From: SHLQ01 sp964517125
Lineage (GTDB): Bacteria; Actinomycetota; Acidimicrobiia; Acidimicrobiales; SHLQ01
Direction: 5' to 3'
Length of the DNA stretch: 64,000 nucleotides
Assembly: GCA_964517125.1 (NCBI GenBank)
Contig: CAZFBD010000006.1
Coordinates: forward strand, 39,590 to 103,589
The translations under genes were made by a program, and so were the position numbers. Within the stretch, counting starts at the first letter, position 1. Every line of letters starts with the position of its first letter. The notes beneath the pieces are model-generated. The model searched no databases. It saw nothing but the letters and a program-made list of their open reading frames with translations, and was not told the origin of the DNA. Shown piece by piece: positions 22,807 through 31,159 of this stretch.

Positions 22807-23021
22807 GTAGCTTCGCCATAGTCGCAATCAATCACGACGGCGATTGCGAGGGATGTCTAGAGTCCGCCGTCAACGCTCGGGCGATGGCCCGAACCTCCGG
22901 AGCGGTCCGCAGCTCCCACTCCGACGGCCGGGGCCACGGGGCCACCGTCGAGCGAGGGGAGGACGTCCTCCCGGAACGGTCTAACGAGGGATTCACGCTC
23001 TTGAAGGGAGCCACGCAATGA
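22803..23021 (+). CDS. Small hypothetical protein, 72 aa
   Basis: GTG start overlapping the upstream stop (GTGA); the stop overlaps the next ATG (ATGA). Begins with a possible strand (FAIVAINHDGDCEGC) holding a C-x-x-C pair, followed by a polar, probably disordered part. Not recognised. Confidence 0.55.
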   Translation: MSSFAIVAINHDGDCEGCLESAVNARAMARTSGAVRSSHSDGRGHGATVERGEDVLPERSNEGFTLLKGATQ

Positions 23022-23365
23022 TCGAACCTATTCGAGTCCTCATCCAGCCAGAGATGCTTACCGGCCTCGCCAAGGCCCGAATGCGAGTCGAGCGAGGGGA
23101 GGCCAAAGAGGTCTCGGTAAACAACCTCGCCTACCAAGCGTCGGTTCAGTCAGCGCTCCCGTTCCTCGCTTGCCTAGTTCCGGATGCGGTCGCCGTCGAG
23201 GAAGACGGTAATCATCCTTGGCTCGTCGCTCTTGGGAACTTCGCTATCCAGTCGAAAGATTCGCAATGGGACGACGTAGCCGAGCAGCACGTAAGCGAGA
23301 AGCTCGCCGTCTACCTCAACGGAGTCCAGTCGGCGAAGGACGCTGAGCGGAGGATGGCAAGGTGA
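23018..23365 (+). CDS. Hypothetical protein, 115 aa
   Basis: ATGA overlap with the upstream gene and GTGA overlap with the next fix both ends. Mostly helical, soluble. Not recognised. Confidence 0.65.
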   Translation: MIEPIRVLIQPEMLTGLAKARMRVERGEAKEVSVNNLAYQASVQSALPFLACLVPDAVAVEEDGNHPWLVALGNFAIQSKDSQWDDVAEQHVSEKLAVYLNGVQSAKDAERRMAR

Positions 23366-23952
23366 GTCGAGTGGTCGATAGCGATCCGATCTTGGCTTGG
23401 CTCTTCGAGGTCATGGCCAAAGAGGGCGAGGAGATGAGCGACGACGAGATAGCCGTCTTCCAGGAGATAGCGAACTACCGTTGCGGCCAGCTATCGGAGG
23501 TACCGCCCGAAGGGGAAACGAACGGCGAGCTTCTCGCCACGGCGGCCCCGAAGCCGGTAGACCCGTTGTGTGTCGAATGCAACGGCGATCTCCGGTGGCA
23601 TATCACGCTCGCCTCCGGGGGGATTCCGGGAGACGTCGAGCCGATGCTTTGTCAGCGTTGCGTTCACTGCAAGAAGACGGGAGCAACGGTCCGGCCCGGT
23701 CCCGTAATGAACCACCTAATCAACGGCGGCTCCTTCCGAGCGAAGACCGTCGTTGTTCTTAGGACCGAGGTCTCCAACGTCTTCGCCTACGCCATCGAGC
23801 TAGAAGACGGGACGCCGGTCCACTCCTTCGGAGAGGTCGAGTCTGGGACCAAGGCTGAGCCGATCGTTCCCACGAAGAGCGACGCGCTGGAGGCCGTCGT
23901 AGCGGAAGGCTTCGGTATAGCCGCCGAGTACGTAGTCCTAGGGGCGAGATGA
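23362..23952 (+). CDS. Hypothetical protein with central zinc ribbon, 196 aa
   Basis: C-V-E-C and C-Q-R-C-V-H-C (about residues 71-104) make a zinc-ribbon candidate between a helical N-terminus and a beta-rich C-terminus. Not recognised. Coupled to both neighbours by four-base overlaps. Confidence 0.6.
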   Translation: MSRVVDSDPILAWLFEVMAKEGEEMSDDEIAVFQEIANYRCGQLSEVPPEGETNGELLATAAPKPVDPLCVECNGDLRWHITLASGGIPGDVEPMLCQRCVHCKKTGATVRPGPVMNHLINGGSFRAKTVVVLRTEVSNVFAYAIELEDGTPVHSFGEVESGTKAEPIVPTKSDALEAVVAEGFGIAAEYVVLGAR

Positions 23953-24281
23953 CGAATCCGTGCCACGTAGCCGATTCGCAATGCCTCATGCCAGCGAACC
24001 ACCCGAACCCGAAGCGGTTGCGGACCCGTTGCGTCTCTTGCGGTAATGGGGTTTGCGTTGCTTGCTCGATCCTGACGAAAGCTAAAGACCTGCCCGTCAA
24101 AGGTCGATGGTGCGGCGCTTGCCTCGATTCAAGAACGAGGGTCGTCTTCGATCCGATCTTGGTCCGCTACTGGTATCACCAGGTCTCGCTAGCCGGTTAC
24201 TCGCCGGGCGATCAATCGAGTGAGGACCAAGTAAACGATTGGATCGAAGGCCGCAGGCGGGAGCTATCTAGAAGAATCTAG
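23949..24281 (+). CDS. Zinc-binding protein, 110 aa
   Basis: Cys and His residues cluster in the first 65 residues: C5, C12, C-V-S-C (28-31), C-V-A-C and C-G-A-C, enough for two zinc sites. The C-terminal half is helical and charged. Last gene of the unit 22156-24281. Not recognised. Confidence 0.6.
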   Translation: MTNPCHVADSQCLMPANHPNPKRLRTRCVSCGNGVCVACSILTKAKDLPVKGRWCGACLDSRTRVVFDPILVRYWYHQVSLAGYSPGDQSSEDQVNDWIEGRRRELSRRI

Positions 24282-24294
24282 ATAAATCTGTAAA

Positions 24295-24329
24295 TAGGGG
24301 TTGACGTATTCGGTACGGCAAGGCATGAT
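24295..24329 (+). promoter_or_regulatory. Phage promoter with TAGGGG element, leaderless
   Basis: GTAAATAGGGG, TTGACG (24301-24306), 17 bases, CATGAT (24324-24329), ATG at 24336. Confidence 0.7.
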
Positions 24330-24335
24330 AAGTAC

Positions 24336-24566
24336 ATGAACAGCAACGGAATCAAGAACCTCTTCTACTCGGCACCGGACGGCAGGATCTTCCGGGCAAT
24401 CACTCAAGGCGAGGACCTCATGGGCCTCTCCGTCAAAGCCTCAACCAGGGCTCGCAAGTACAACTTCGTACTCGCCGGAGGAACCACCTCGACCCTCCTC
24501 GACTTGGTCGCTCAGAACGGCTGGACCGGCATTGAGCCGATCGAGTCCGACGTCCTCGCCGACTAG
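24336..24566 (+). CDS. Small hypothetical protein, 76 aa
   Basis: Leaderless start. A single-gene transcript like those at 1383-3452, with a short soluble product. Not recognised. Confidence 0.65.
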   Translation: MNSNGIKNLFYSAPDGRIFRAITQGEDLMGLSVKASTRARKYNFVLAGGTTSTLLDLVAQNGWTGIEPIESDVLAD

Positions 24567-24577
24567 AAATTCTTAAT

Positions 24578-24612
24578 TAGGGGTTGACGTATTGACCCCT
24601 AGGAAGTAGCTT
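24578..24612 (+). promoter_or_regulatory. Phage promoter with palindromic operator, leadered
   Basis: TAGGGGT (24578-24584) is followed after 10 bases by its inverse ACCCCTA (24595-24601). TTGACG (24584-24589) and TAGCTT (24607-24612) are 17 bases apart. The start codon lies 60 bases after the -10 box, so this transcript has a leader. Confidence 0.7.
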
Positions 24613-24671
24613 GTAATCAAGAGATCGAGACCGGCTTAAGAAATCGGCTCGCCAACAAACCAAGGAACCCC

Positions 24672-24899
24672 ATGTATCAGATTTCAGAATTCGTAAGTCT
24701 CACCAGCGCAACCGGTCACTACTCCCGGTTCGCCAACCAGGGCGGAAGTCTTTCGACTCTCCGACTGAACGAGGTAACCACGCAGCCCGAATTTGAATGC
24801 GGCTGCGGCGCTCGCAATTGCGGTTGCGACTCTTGGCTCGACGATCTCCGGACGTCAGCCGAGCAGATGCGATCCTCCACACGAGGGCGGATCGCCTAG
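24672..24899 (+). CDS. Small Cys-rich hypothetical protein, 75 aa
   Basis: Has a leader of about 53 nt and an AAGGAA ribosome binding site, unlike its leaderless neighbours. Residues 43-52 hold ECGCGARNCGC, a compact metal-binding motif. Not recognised. A perfect 8-bp hairpin (24912-24940) follows. Confidence 0.6.
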   Translation: MYQISEFVSLTSATGHYSRFANQGGSLSTLRLNEVTTQPEFECGCGARNCGCDSWLDDLRTSAEQMRSSTRGRIA

Positions 24900-24911
24900 G
24901 AGCGAGAGCTA

Positions 24912-24940
24912 CGGGAGCGTCGGCTAGGTCGGCGCTCCCG
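24912..24940 (+). terminator. Hairpin terminator or attenuator
   Basis: CGGGAGCG (24912-24919) pairs with CGCTCCCG (24933-24940). No promoter is seen before the next gene, so some read-through is likely. Confidence 0.6.
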
Positions 24941-24966
24941 GCTTTCATCTAGCGAAGGACTCAACC

Positions 24967-25311
24967 ATGATGACTACGGAACAACCGAATCTCATAGGCT
25001 TCGAAGAAGTCCCGGTCGGCTCGACGGTCCTTACCGACGTCACCTACCCAAACCAATCGATCAAGGTCGGCTTTACTCGGGTAGACGAAGACGCGTGGTG
25101 GATCCTCTCCGACGCTCGTACCGAGACCGGCCATCCCCTCCCCCTCGACAAAGTTCTACTAGAGATCGTCGGACCTCTCGGCGAGAGCTTCTTCTACGAG
25201 CGTGGTTGGATTCCAACCCTCGGAAAGCTCTTCGTCGCTCAAGTCCAGGTAGGCGATTCCTACGTCTACAAGATCTGGCCCTCCGACGGGCCGCTTGAAG
25301 TCCAGCCCTAA
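24967..25311 (+). CDS. Hypothetical protein, 114 aa
   Basis: A beta-rich soluble protein with two aromatic clusters (DAWWILSD, ESFFYERGW). The ribosome binding site is weak (GAAGGA, 14 bases upstream). Not recognised. Confidence 0.6.
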   Translation: MMTTEQPNLIGFEEVPVGSTVLTDVTYPNQSIKVGFTRVDEDAWWILSDARTETGHPLPLDKVLLEIVGPLGESFFYERGWIPTLGKLFVAQVQVGDSYVYKIWPSDGPLEVQP

Positions 25312-25358
25312 CGTAGCTAGGGTTTACCTAAACCGTACGTCTCTCGAAAGGATCGACC

Positions 25359-25907
25359 GTGCAGATTACAGATTTAGTCGGCGAAGTCCGGGGCCAAGAA
25401 TTCCGGACAACTCTCCTCCGGGAGGATGAAGAGGCAGCAACGGTTACCTACCGAGTCGATTGGGTCGGCACTTCGGCAACGACCGAAGTCGAGGGAGCGT
25501 TCCCCCACACGACCGATCAGCTCATCACGGCCGGAGAGTTCGGAGCCAAGACGCTCATGGGCTCGATATCCGGACCGGCGATCGTCGATCACCTCACGAC
25601 TGTACGGAAAGAGACCGAAGGATTCCGAAGCTCGGTAGCTGGCCTAGCCGCTCTCTTCGGCTCGACGGCTCTCCGGCTTCGAGAGATCTACGACGTCAAA
25701 GACCTAACCGGCCAGGGCGTCATTCTCGCTCTTGAGTCGGTGCAAGAATACCTTGATCCCGGCTCCGCCGAGAAAGCAAGGGAAGCGGCTCGCTCGGAAG
25801 AGGAGTCGTCCGCCGACGATCGCGACTCGGAGGTAGACGTTACCGCCGACGACTCCTCCGAGTCGATGATCGATCTGGACTTCGATACGGGAGAACTCAG
25901 CCAATAG
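25359..25907 (+). CDS. Hypothetical protein with acidic tail, 182 aa
   Basis: A GTG start follows GAAAGGA. The first 130 residues form an unknown domain; the last 50 are very acidic and Ser-rich (ESSADDRDSEVDVTADD), as in DNA mimics or disordered interaction tails. The transcript runs into the folded region at 25942-26143. Confidence 0.6.
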   Translation: MQITDLVGEVRGQEFRTTLLREDEEAATVTYRVDWVGTSATTEVEGAFPHTTDQLITAGEFGAKTLMGSISGPAIVDHLTTVRKETEGFRSSVAGLAALFGSTALRLREIYDVKDLTGQGVILALESVQEYLDPGSAEKAREAARSEEESSADDRDSEVDVTADDSSESMIDLDFDTGELSQ

Positions 25908-25941
25908 AGATCACGTCTGGGGCTAGAAGCCGCATATCCGA

Positions 25942-26143
25942 GGCCCGACGGGCCAGTCTTGCCAAGCGGGGATGAGCCGCTAGCAAGGCTTAAGCCGAGC
26001 TAGCTCTCGGTGAAAGGGCGGCCACGGGGCACAGGTTCCGCCTCGCTTTGAATACCAGACATCTACGCTCCGGCCGGACCGTCCGCCGTCGAATGAGTTG
26101 CTAACTGGGAGGTTGCAGCGAACTTCGAGGTTCCGGCCGGAGC
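25942..26143 (+). ncRNA. Candidate structured RNA of about 200 nt
   Basis: Five helices in a row without a gene: GGCCC-GAC-GGGCC (25942-25954); CTTGC/GCAAG (25958-25962, 25983-25987) enclosing AGCGG/CCGCT; CCGAG/CTCGG (25995-26010); GGCGG/CCGCC (26017-26042); and GCTCCGGCCGG/CCGGCCGGAGC (26067-26077, 26133-26143), an 11-bp perfect stem with a 55-nt loop. It could be a processed RNA or a regulatory leader of the gene at 26180. No known riboswitch motif was seen. Confidence 0.5.
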
Positions 26144-26179
26144 TATCCAAGCGAACCACCAACGAAAGGAACCAGAGCT

Positions 26180-26539
26180 ATGGAAGACGAGTTCGAGGTA
26201 AGCGACATCTATACGGTTTCAGCGCTCAACCGTCACCTACCAGACTTCCCCGATCACCTCCTTTGGGCGACCTTCGATCCGAGCGGCCTCGACCTTAAGG
26301 TCTGGCTCTCCACCTACGGTCAAGGCCGTCCCTCCCTCGAAGCCGCGTGCGTAGCCCATTGGAGATCTCACGAGCACGGCGTTAGGAGCGACTCGATTAT
26401 CGCCGCCTACGAGTCCGACTTTGGTTGGCGCTGGTGGTTCTTGAGCGACCTCGGTACGGCGCTCGACCCGATCGATCAACCGGACCTCTCGTTTCTCCCT
26501 CCGCTGCAGGTCTACCGCTGGAAGATGAAGCCCAAGTAA
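26180..26539 (+). CDS. Trp-rich hypothetical protein, 119 aa
   Basis: The ATG follows CGAAAGGA. Eight Trp residues in 119 suggest a compact domain (DFGWRWWFLSD). Not recognised. It directly follows the structured region and may be controlled by it. Confidence 0.6.
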   Translation: MEDEFEVSDIYTVSALNRHLPDFPDHLLWATFDPSGLDLKVWLSTYGQGRPSLEAACVAHWRSHEHGVRSDSIIAAYESDFGWRWWFLSDLGTALDPIDQPDLSFLPPLQVYRWKMKPK

Positions 26540-26543
26540 TCTG

Positions 26544-27107
26544 ATGAGCGATGATTCGGGATACGACGAAGTGAGGTCCGACGGCCAGCCAGGAAAGCGA
26601 GGCGTCGACTTCCCGGCTCCGCACTGGGGCTACTACTACTTCGAGCGGAGACCGAGACCTTGGGTCCGACCGTTGGACTTCTTTAAGGCGTTTCTTCACC
26701 GGTCTTTGGCGGGGGAAGCGTTCCGATGGTTTGTCGGCTACCGATGGTTTGTCGGCTACTGCGGCGTAACGGTCGACCGTGCGATGCGGTTCTCGTCTCA
26801 CGCCGAGCGCTCGAAGTGGTTCCCGAATATGGACGAAGCCGGAGTCTATATGTGGGAGATAATCGACGACGGCAGGCCGATGCTCACGGCGGAGGCAACG
26901 GACCTTTGGGAGCGAGCGGCGATACGGAAGATCGTCCCTCTCCACAACATCAAGATGAACGACCGGCGAGATCGGAAGACTCCTCGACCGGTTCGGTTTC
27001 GACACGTAACGCCGTCGGCGCAACGGAGCGTCGATCGATTCGCTATGACCTTCATCGTCTTTCAATCCCTAACGATCGCCGCCTTGATAGCGATCCTTGC
27101 CATCTAG
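26544..27107 (+). CDS. Hypothetical protein with C-terminal membrane anchor, 187 aa
   Basis: The last 20 residues are hydrophobic (FQSLTIAALIAILAI). Residues about 61-72 are a direct repeat, RWFVGY twice, from an 18-bp tandem duplication in the DNA. The globular part is not recognised. Confidence 0.6.
   Translation: MSDDSGYDEVRSDGQPGKRGVDFPAPHWGYYYFERRPRPWVRPLDFFKAFLHRSLAGEAFRWFVGYRWFVGYCGVTVDRAMRFSSHAERSKWFPNMDEAGVYMWEIIDDGRPMLTAEATDLWERAAIRKIVPLHNIKMNDRRDRKTPRPVRFRHVTPSAQRSVDRFAMTFIVFQSLTIAALIAILAI
26724..26759 (+). repeat. 18-bp tandem duplication inside a gene
   Basis: CGATGGTTTGTCGGCTAC occurs at 26724-26741 and again at 26742-26759 without a change, giving an in-frame RWFVGY repeat. 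Identity of the two copies points to a recent event. Confidence 0.85.
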
Positions 27108-27122
27108 AGAGAGGAACCGAGT

Positions 27123-27638
27123 ATGAACCTCACCGAAGAAATCAGGAATCTGGTCTCCCCACCGAAGGGGACGGCCCAAGAATTGGCTAACGTCCGCGCT
27201 GCTATCGAGATCCGAGACCGTCGAATCAACGGCTTAAACCGTACGGTCGAGCGCCTGGAGAAGAAGAAGACGGAGCTAGAGGAAGAGGTTGCTCGGCTAG
27301 CCGACGCGCTCCACGAGACCGAAGGTCGCCTCCTACGGGAACAGGACAAGCACATGCCGAGCGCCGATGAAGAAGTAGTCCGGCGAGTCGATCAACACAA
27401 GGTCCTCATCGCGGAGCGGAGCCGGAGCAAGATCCTGAGTATTCATCCGGCGTGGAACCTCCTTGCCGAAGAAGGGCCGATGACGATGGCCGAGATCCGG
27501 ACGGCGCTACCCGACGCCAAGAACACGAAGGCGTTTGTCGATCGAGGGGTGGAGATCGGTATCCTCGCAACCGAAGGTCGGCCAAAGAAATTCGACGTCT
27601 CGGATTCCTTCAAGCCGTCCGACGCCGAAGAGGAGTAA
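27123..27638 (+). CDS. Coiled-coil protein with C-terminal winged-helix-like domain, 171 aa
   Basis: Residues 30-75 form a strong coiled coil (RTVERLEKKKTELEEEVARL). The C-terminal part (LAEEGPMTMAEIRTALPDAKNTKAFVDRG) resembles a small winged helix as in phage regulators. This suggests a dimeric DNA-binding protein, but no target is known. Confidence 0.6.
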   Translation: MNLTEEIRNLVSPPKGTAQELANVRAAIEIRDRRINGLNRTVERLEKKKTELEEEVARLADALHETEGRLLREQDKHMPSADEEVVRRVDQHKVLIAERSRSKILSIHPAWNLLAEEGPMTMAEIRTALPDAKNTKAFVDRGVEIGILATEGRPKKFDVSDSFKPSDAEEE

Positions 27639-27643
27639 GCGGG

Positions 27644-27922
27644 ATGTTGATAACGCTCGGGATCATAGCGATAGCCGCTCTAGCGGTAGCGATAGGAACG
27701 GCTACGGCTTTCTTCCTTAGCCGCGAGAAGCCGGGTCCGGTCAATTGGGTAGCGACGGTATTCATCACGTCGGGAGAAGACGGCGAGTTCCGTTCGCTGG
27801 AGGGCTCGACTACGAGCGAGGCTTACGCTCGTGCCGAGGTCCTCGCCAACCTCCAGGAGCTACGCTCGGAGTATCAAGACGTGGCGCTGATCTCGTGGCT
27901 CGTGGCAGACCGTAGGCTCTAG
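27644..27922 (+). CDS. Single-span membrane protein, 92 aa
   Basis: The first 28 residues are hydrophobic (LITLGIIAIAALAVAIGTATAFF), followed by a soluble domain outside or inside the cell. Start preceded by AAGCGGG. Not recognised. Confidence 0.6.
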   Translation: MLITLGIIAIAALAVAIGTATAFFLSREKPGPVNWVATVFITSGEDGEFRSLEGSTTSEAYARAEVLANLQELRSEYQDVALISWLVADRRL

Positions 27923-27924
27923 CC

Positions 27925-27960
27925 GGTTAGGCTACGCTATTCCCTTAACGGCTGGCGACC
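27925..27960 (+). promoter_or_regulatory. Element shared with the capsid protease gene
   Basis: GGTTAGGCT (27925-27933) and CGGCTGGCGACC (27949-27960) precede the portal gene. The same 12-mer and GGTAGGCT occur at 43216-43241 before the prohead protease gene. It may be a late-gene control element. Confidence 0.45.
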
Positions 27961-27965
27961 TATGA

Positions 27966-29450
27966 TTGGCAAGGGCAAGAATCTTGAAAGTCTCGGATCT
28001 TAGGCGAGCCAGCGTAGTAACTACGAAGCCTTCTCTCACAGCCCAGACCTCCGCCAACCGGGTAACGGCCGCTGTGTCGAGGCCGATCGCCAACCGTCGA
28101 CGCTCGGTAGTTCGACGGAGGTTCGACGGCAAGTCCTCCCAAGAGCTAGTCCGGATCTACGACGAAGACGGACCGAGTTGGGTAGGCCAGTTTCTCGACG
28201 ACCACGCGGATCTAGTGGCCCTTATGCGCTTCCGGGTTCAGGTCTGGTCGAGCGAGACCGGCGCTTACCAGTGGGTCGACATGCCTTCTATCGCCTCGAT
28301 CCTCGAAGCGAACCTAATCGGCTACCAGGCCGAGCGGGTGGCGGACTTCGTTCGGATGCTTGCTCGGGAAGTCCTCGCCGTAGGAGAAGCGGCTCTCGTC
28401 GAGTTCTCGACTCCCTTCGGTCCTCGCTGGCGAGTTCTTCCCTTGGACCCAGGGAGCTACGTCGTCGTCGATGAAGACCCTAAGTCGAAGGAACCGCTCC
28501 GGCTTGGCTGGCCTACCGAGCCCGGAGCCACGAGCAAGGACGGCGCTCCGGCTTGGGTTGAGGCGAACCACGACAAGATTTGGCGTATCTATCGCCCGAA
28601 TCCGCGCTTCGTTCGAGCGGCGATGTCTCCGCTTTGGAGAGCGCTCCCGGACGTCCGTCGATTCGATATCGCTACCCGCTCGCTTCACCGGCTAGCAGCG
28701 AGCACGCTCCGACTAAACAAGATCCTGGTCCTCAAGGGGAACCTAAAGGACCTCGGCGTGACCCATCCCAACGGTCAAGAGGAGCTAGGTCCGCTCGGTC
28801 GTCAGCTCGACGACTTCCTTTCGGCCTCAGACCGGCGAGCGCAAGACTACGCCGAAGACGACCTAACCTCGACGATCCCCGGAATCTGGATCTCGGAGGA
28901 AGACAACCCGATCGAAGTCGTCGACGCCGGGCCGGTAGTGGATCCGGAGCTAGTGGGTCTCAAGCTCGACGCTTTGACCGATGCGGCGAGAGGCTTGCCC
29001 GGTCCGCTCTCGGCGCTGATCGAAGGCGAAGGAGCGGCGACTCGTCTCCTCAACGACGACAACCTTCGGACGGCGATCCACCAAGCGCTTCGACCGATCG
29101 CCTCGGTGGTAGCCCACGGACTCACGGTTGCGGTCTTGCATCCGAACCTTCCGGAGAGTATCGAGATCAACGGAGCGGCGGTCCCTCGACAACTCTTCCG
29201 AGTCTGGCCGGATGAACTCTTCCTCACCTCGGAGGCTCCGGTCTTCGGCGACATCAAAGCAGCGGCCGACGCTGGCTACATAACCGCCGTCCCGGTACGA
29301 GAGGCGCTCGACCTAAGCGAGCACGCTCCTCAACTCCCTCCCGGAGTTTCCGAAGAGGAGTACCGACTCCAACTAGCTACGGCGAAGGGAAGGCGAAGCG
29401 CTGCGGTAGACGTGGAGGAGTGGTTAAGCGATAAAGACTCCGAGCTATGA
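27966..29450 (+). CDS. Portal-like protein, 494 aa
   Basis: Length, acidic residues, the stem-region pattern (RSLHRLAASTLRLNKILVLKG and the downstream DLTSTIPGIWI) and a MuF-like gene behind it fit actinophage portal proteins, which form the dodecameric entry ring for DNA. No short motif is diagnostic. TTG start; the stop overlaps the next gene. The usual neighbour terL is 16 kb upstream. Confidence 0.65.
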   Translation: MARARILKVSDLRRASVVTTKPSLTAQTSANRVTAAVSRPIANRRRSVVRRRFDGKSSQELVRIYDEDGPSWVGQFLDDHADLVALMRFRVQVWSSETGAYQWVDMPSIASILEANLIGYQAERVADFVRMLAREVLAVGEAALVEFSTPFGPRWRVLPLDPGSYVVVDEDPKSKEPLRLGWPTEPGATSKDGAPAWVEANHDKIWRIYRPNPRFVRAAMSPLWRALPDVRRFDIATRSLHRLAASTLRLNKILVLKGNLKDLGVTHPNGQEELGPLGRQLDDFLSASDRRAQDYAEDDLTSTIPGIWISEEDNPIEVVDAGPVVDPELVGLKLDALTDAARGLPGPLSALIEGEGAATRLLNDDNLRTAIHQALRPIASVVAHGLTVAVLHPNLPESIEINGAAVPRQLFRVWPDELFLTSEAPVFGDIKAAADAGYITAVPVREALDLSEHAPQLPPGVSEEEYRLQLATAKGRRSAAVDVEEWLSDKDSEL

Positions 29451-30580
29451 GCCAAGTAGGCGAACACCGCAAAGCCGCTCTACTTTCTTTCAACGCTCGA
29501 TGTCCGGCTGGAGAGCAAAGCGATAGCGCCGGGCTCGCCGTCATCATCGGACTAGAGGTCCCGGACCGATCCGGCTACGTCGACGATTGGCTTACGAGAA
29601 GACTCGCTTCGGCACCGGCTCCGGTCTACGCGAAGTGCAGGAAGGGCGTAGCTCGACCGACGGTCCTACGCTCGATCGATAAGGAAGCGGCGAGGCTGGA
29701 GCTATCGCTCAACTCCAAGCTCACCGAGCTAGTCGAAGCCGAGCTATCTCGACTCCTCCGAACGGCTGGACTCAAGGTTCTGGGCTCGATCCGAGATCCG
29801 AAGGTTGCGAGTCAATTCGCTGGAGTCGACCTCACCGAGGTAGCCCGGACGGCTCACTTCGTACGAGTCGTCGGCGGCCGTACGGCGATGCAGATATCCA
29901 CGGTGAAACTCAACGAGCTAATCGAGGAAGCGGTAGAGCGGGTGAGTCGTCGAGCGACCGAGCTTCTAGAGCAAGCCGACCGGGACGCCCGAGACATAAT
30001 CGAAGAGGCCACCTTGGTTGCCGCCCTCGCCGCTTCGGCCCTTTCGGTTCCTGCCGTTATCGGTCGCCTGGCGTCGGACTTCCGAGCGCTCGCCAATACC
30101 CGGCTAGGCGTTACCCCTGCTCCGGAACCAACCGAGAGCGATATTGGAGAGCGAGCTTCGGGCAACGTCTCTCCCGGCCTCGCCGCTTCGGCGGTAACGC
30201 AAGGTCTGGACCTCGCCGGAGTGGGAGCGGGCGTTGGCTTCGCCTCGGTAGTCCAGCGTCTTCTACTCGGCGCTCCTTCGAGGACGAGCCCAAACATCCC
30301 GGCCGTGGCCGAAGGTCGAGCAACCCTAGAGACCCAATTGATCTGGCGACACGCGTGGCTAGGTAAGCCTCGGAAGGACTTCCCTCCGCATAAGGCGCTC
30401 GACGGCGAACTAGTCGGCTCGCCTAAGTTCCAGACCCTTTCGGTGGCGGCCTACGAGCGAGCGCTATCGGACGGCTCGACGGCGATCGATCCCCCCTTCT
30501 CCGTCGGCGGCTGGCATCCTCAAGACCACATCGGATGCGTCTGCGGCTACGAACTCCGGACGGTCCTTAGCTTCTCTTGA
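29447..30580 (+). CDS. MuF-like minor head protein, 377 aa
   Basis: The C-terminal GGWHPQDHIGCVCGYE matches the H-P-x-x-H-x-x-C-x-C ending of SPP1 gp7/MuF-type head morphogenesis proteins, which help assemble the capsid around the portal. The long middle part is helical with an Ala/Gly-rich stretch. ATGA overlap with the portal gene supports joint function. Confidence 0.65.
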   Translation: MSQVGEHRKAALLSFNARCPAGEQSDSAGLAVIIGLEVPDRSGYVDDWLTRRLASAPAPVYAKCRKGVARPTVLRSIDKEAARLELSLNSKLTELVEAELSRLLRTAGLKVLGSIRDPKVASQFAGVDLTEVARTAHFVRVVGGRTAMQISTVKLNELIEEAVERVSRRATELLEQADRDARDIIEEATLVAALAASALSVPAVIGRLASDFRALANTRLGVTPAPEPTESDIGERASGNVSPGLAASAVTQGLDLAGVGAGVGFASVVQRLLLGAPSRTSPNIPAVAEGRATLETQLIWRHAWLGKPRKDFPPHKALDGELVGSPKFQTLSVAAYERALSDGSTAIDPPFSVGGWHPQDHIGCVCGYELRTVLSFS

Positions 30581-30696
30581 AGACGGCTATAGACCTACCG
30601 ATTTGAGGCCCGTTCTGTTAAAGTAATTACGCACTGCAAGGGTTGTACAGACCGAAGGTTACGGCTCGGAAAGTCTTCCGCTAGGTGTTCAGCACG

Positions 30697-30746
30697 AGAG
30701 AGGCATTCGGTAGTCGCGGAGCGTCGCAACGACCGGGTGCCTCTCT
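30697..30746 (+). terminator. Hairpin terminator
   Basis: AGAGAGGCA (30697-30705) pairs with TGCCTCTCT (30738-30746), extended inward by TCGGT/ACCGG. TGCG follows. It closes the portal-MuF transcript; the rest of 30581-30780 holds no gene. Confidence 0.7.
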
Positions 30747-30775
30747 TGCGTCTACGGCTCCGTGCAATCCCTCTT

Positions 30776-30811
30776 TAGGGGTTGACGTAATCCGGGGCTA
30801 AGGGCTAGGAT
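30776..30811 (+). promoter_or_regulatory. Phage promoter with TAGGGG element, leaderless
   Basis: TTTAGGGG, TTGACG (30782-30787), 18 bases, TAGGAT (30806-30811), ATG at 30818. Confidence 0.7.
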
Positions 30812-30817
30812 CGAGGG

Positions 30818-31159
30818 ATGAACTCTACGAACCTAACCAGAGGCGAGGTCTTGCTCGCCAACCGCCGTCAACGGCGAGAGCTACGGAAGGCTAGTCGCCA
30901 GATCCGGATCGAAGCCGTCAAGAGCTTCTACCGTTCCCTCGCTGACGATGCGGAGTGGGAAGCTTGGATGAGGAATCATCACGGCGAACCCGAGCCCACT
31001 CGGCTCGCCAACGTCGATTTCAAGCTCGACCTCCGGGGCCTTACCGAAGCGGTCGAGGATCTTAGGGACGCCTTCCTCGGCTTCGCTGTCACCGTCGACA
31101 CCACCGAACTCGACGACGCCCTAGAGAAGCTAGGGGATCTCCGGGGTCGAGAGATATGA
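30818..31159 (+). CDS. Hypothetical protein, 113 aa
   Basis: Leaderless start. A basic N-terminal third (NRRQRRELRKASRQIRIE) could bind nucleic acid; the rest is acidic and helical. First gene of a coupled run that extends to 32567. Not recognised. Confidence 0.65.
   Translation: MNSTNLTRGEVLLANRRQRRELRKASRQIRIEAVKSFYRSLADDAEWEAWMRNHHGEPEPTRLANVDFKLDLRGLTEAVEDLRDAFLGFAVTVDTTELDDALEKLGDLRGREI

Noticed and set aside
22177..22827. Minus-strand frame of 216 aa opposite the membrane protein gene
   Set aside because: It mirrors the plus-strand frame in length but has no membrane, domain or start signals; the plus-strand product has clear membrane spans.
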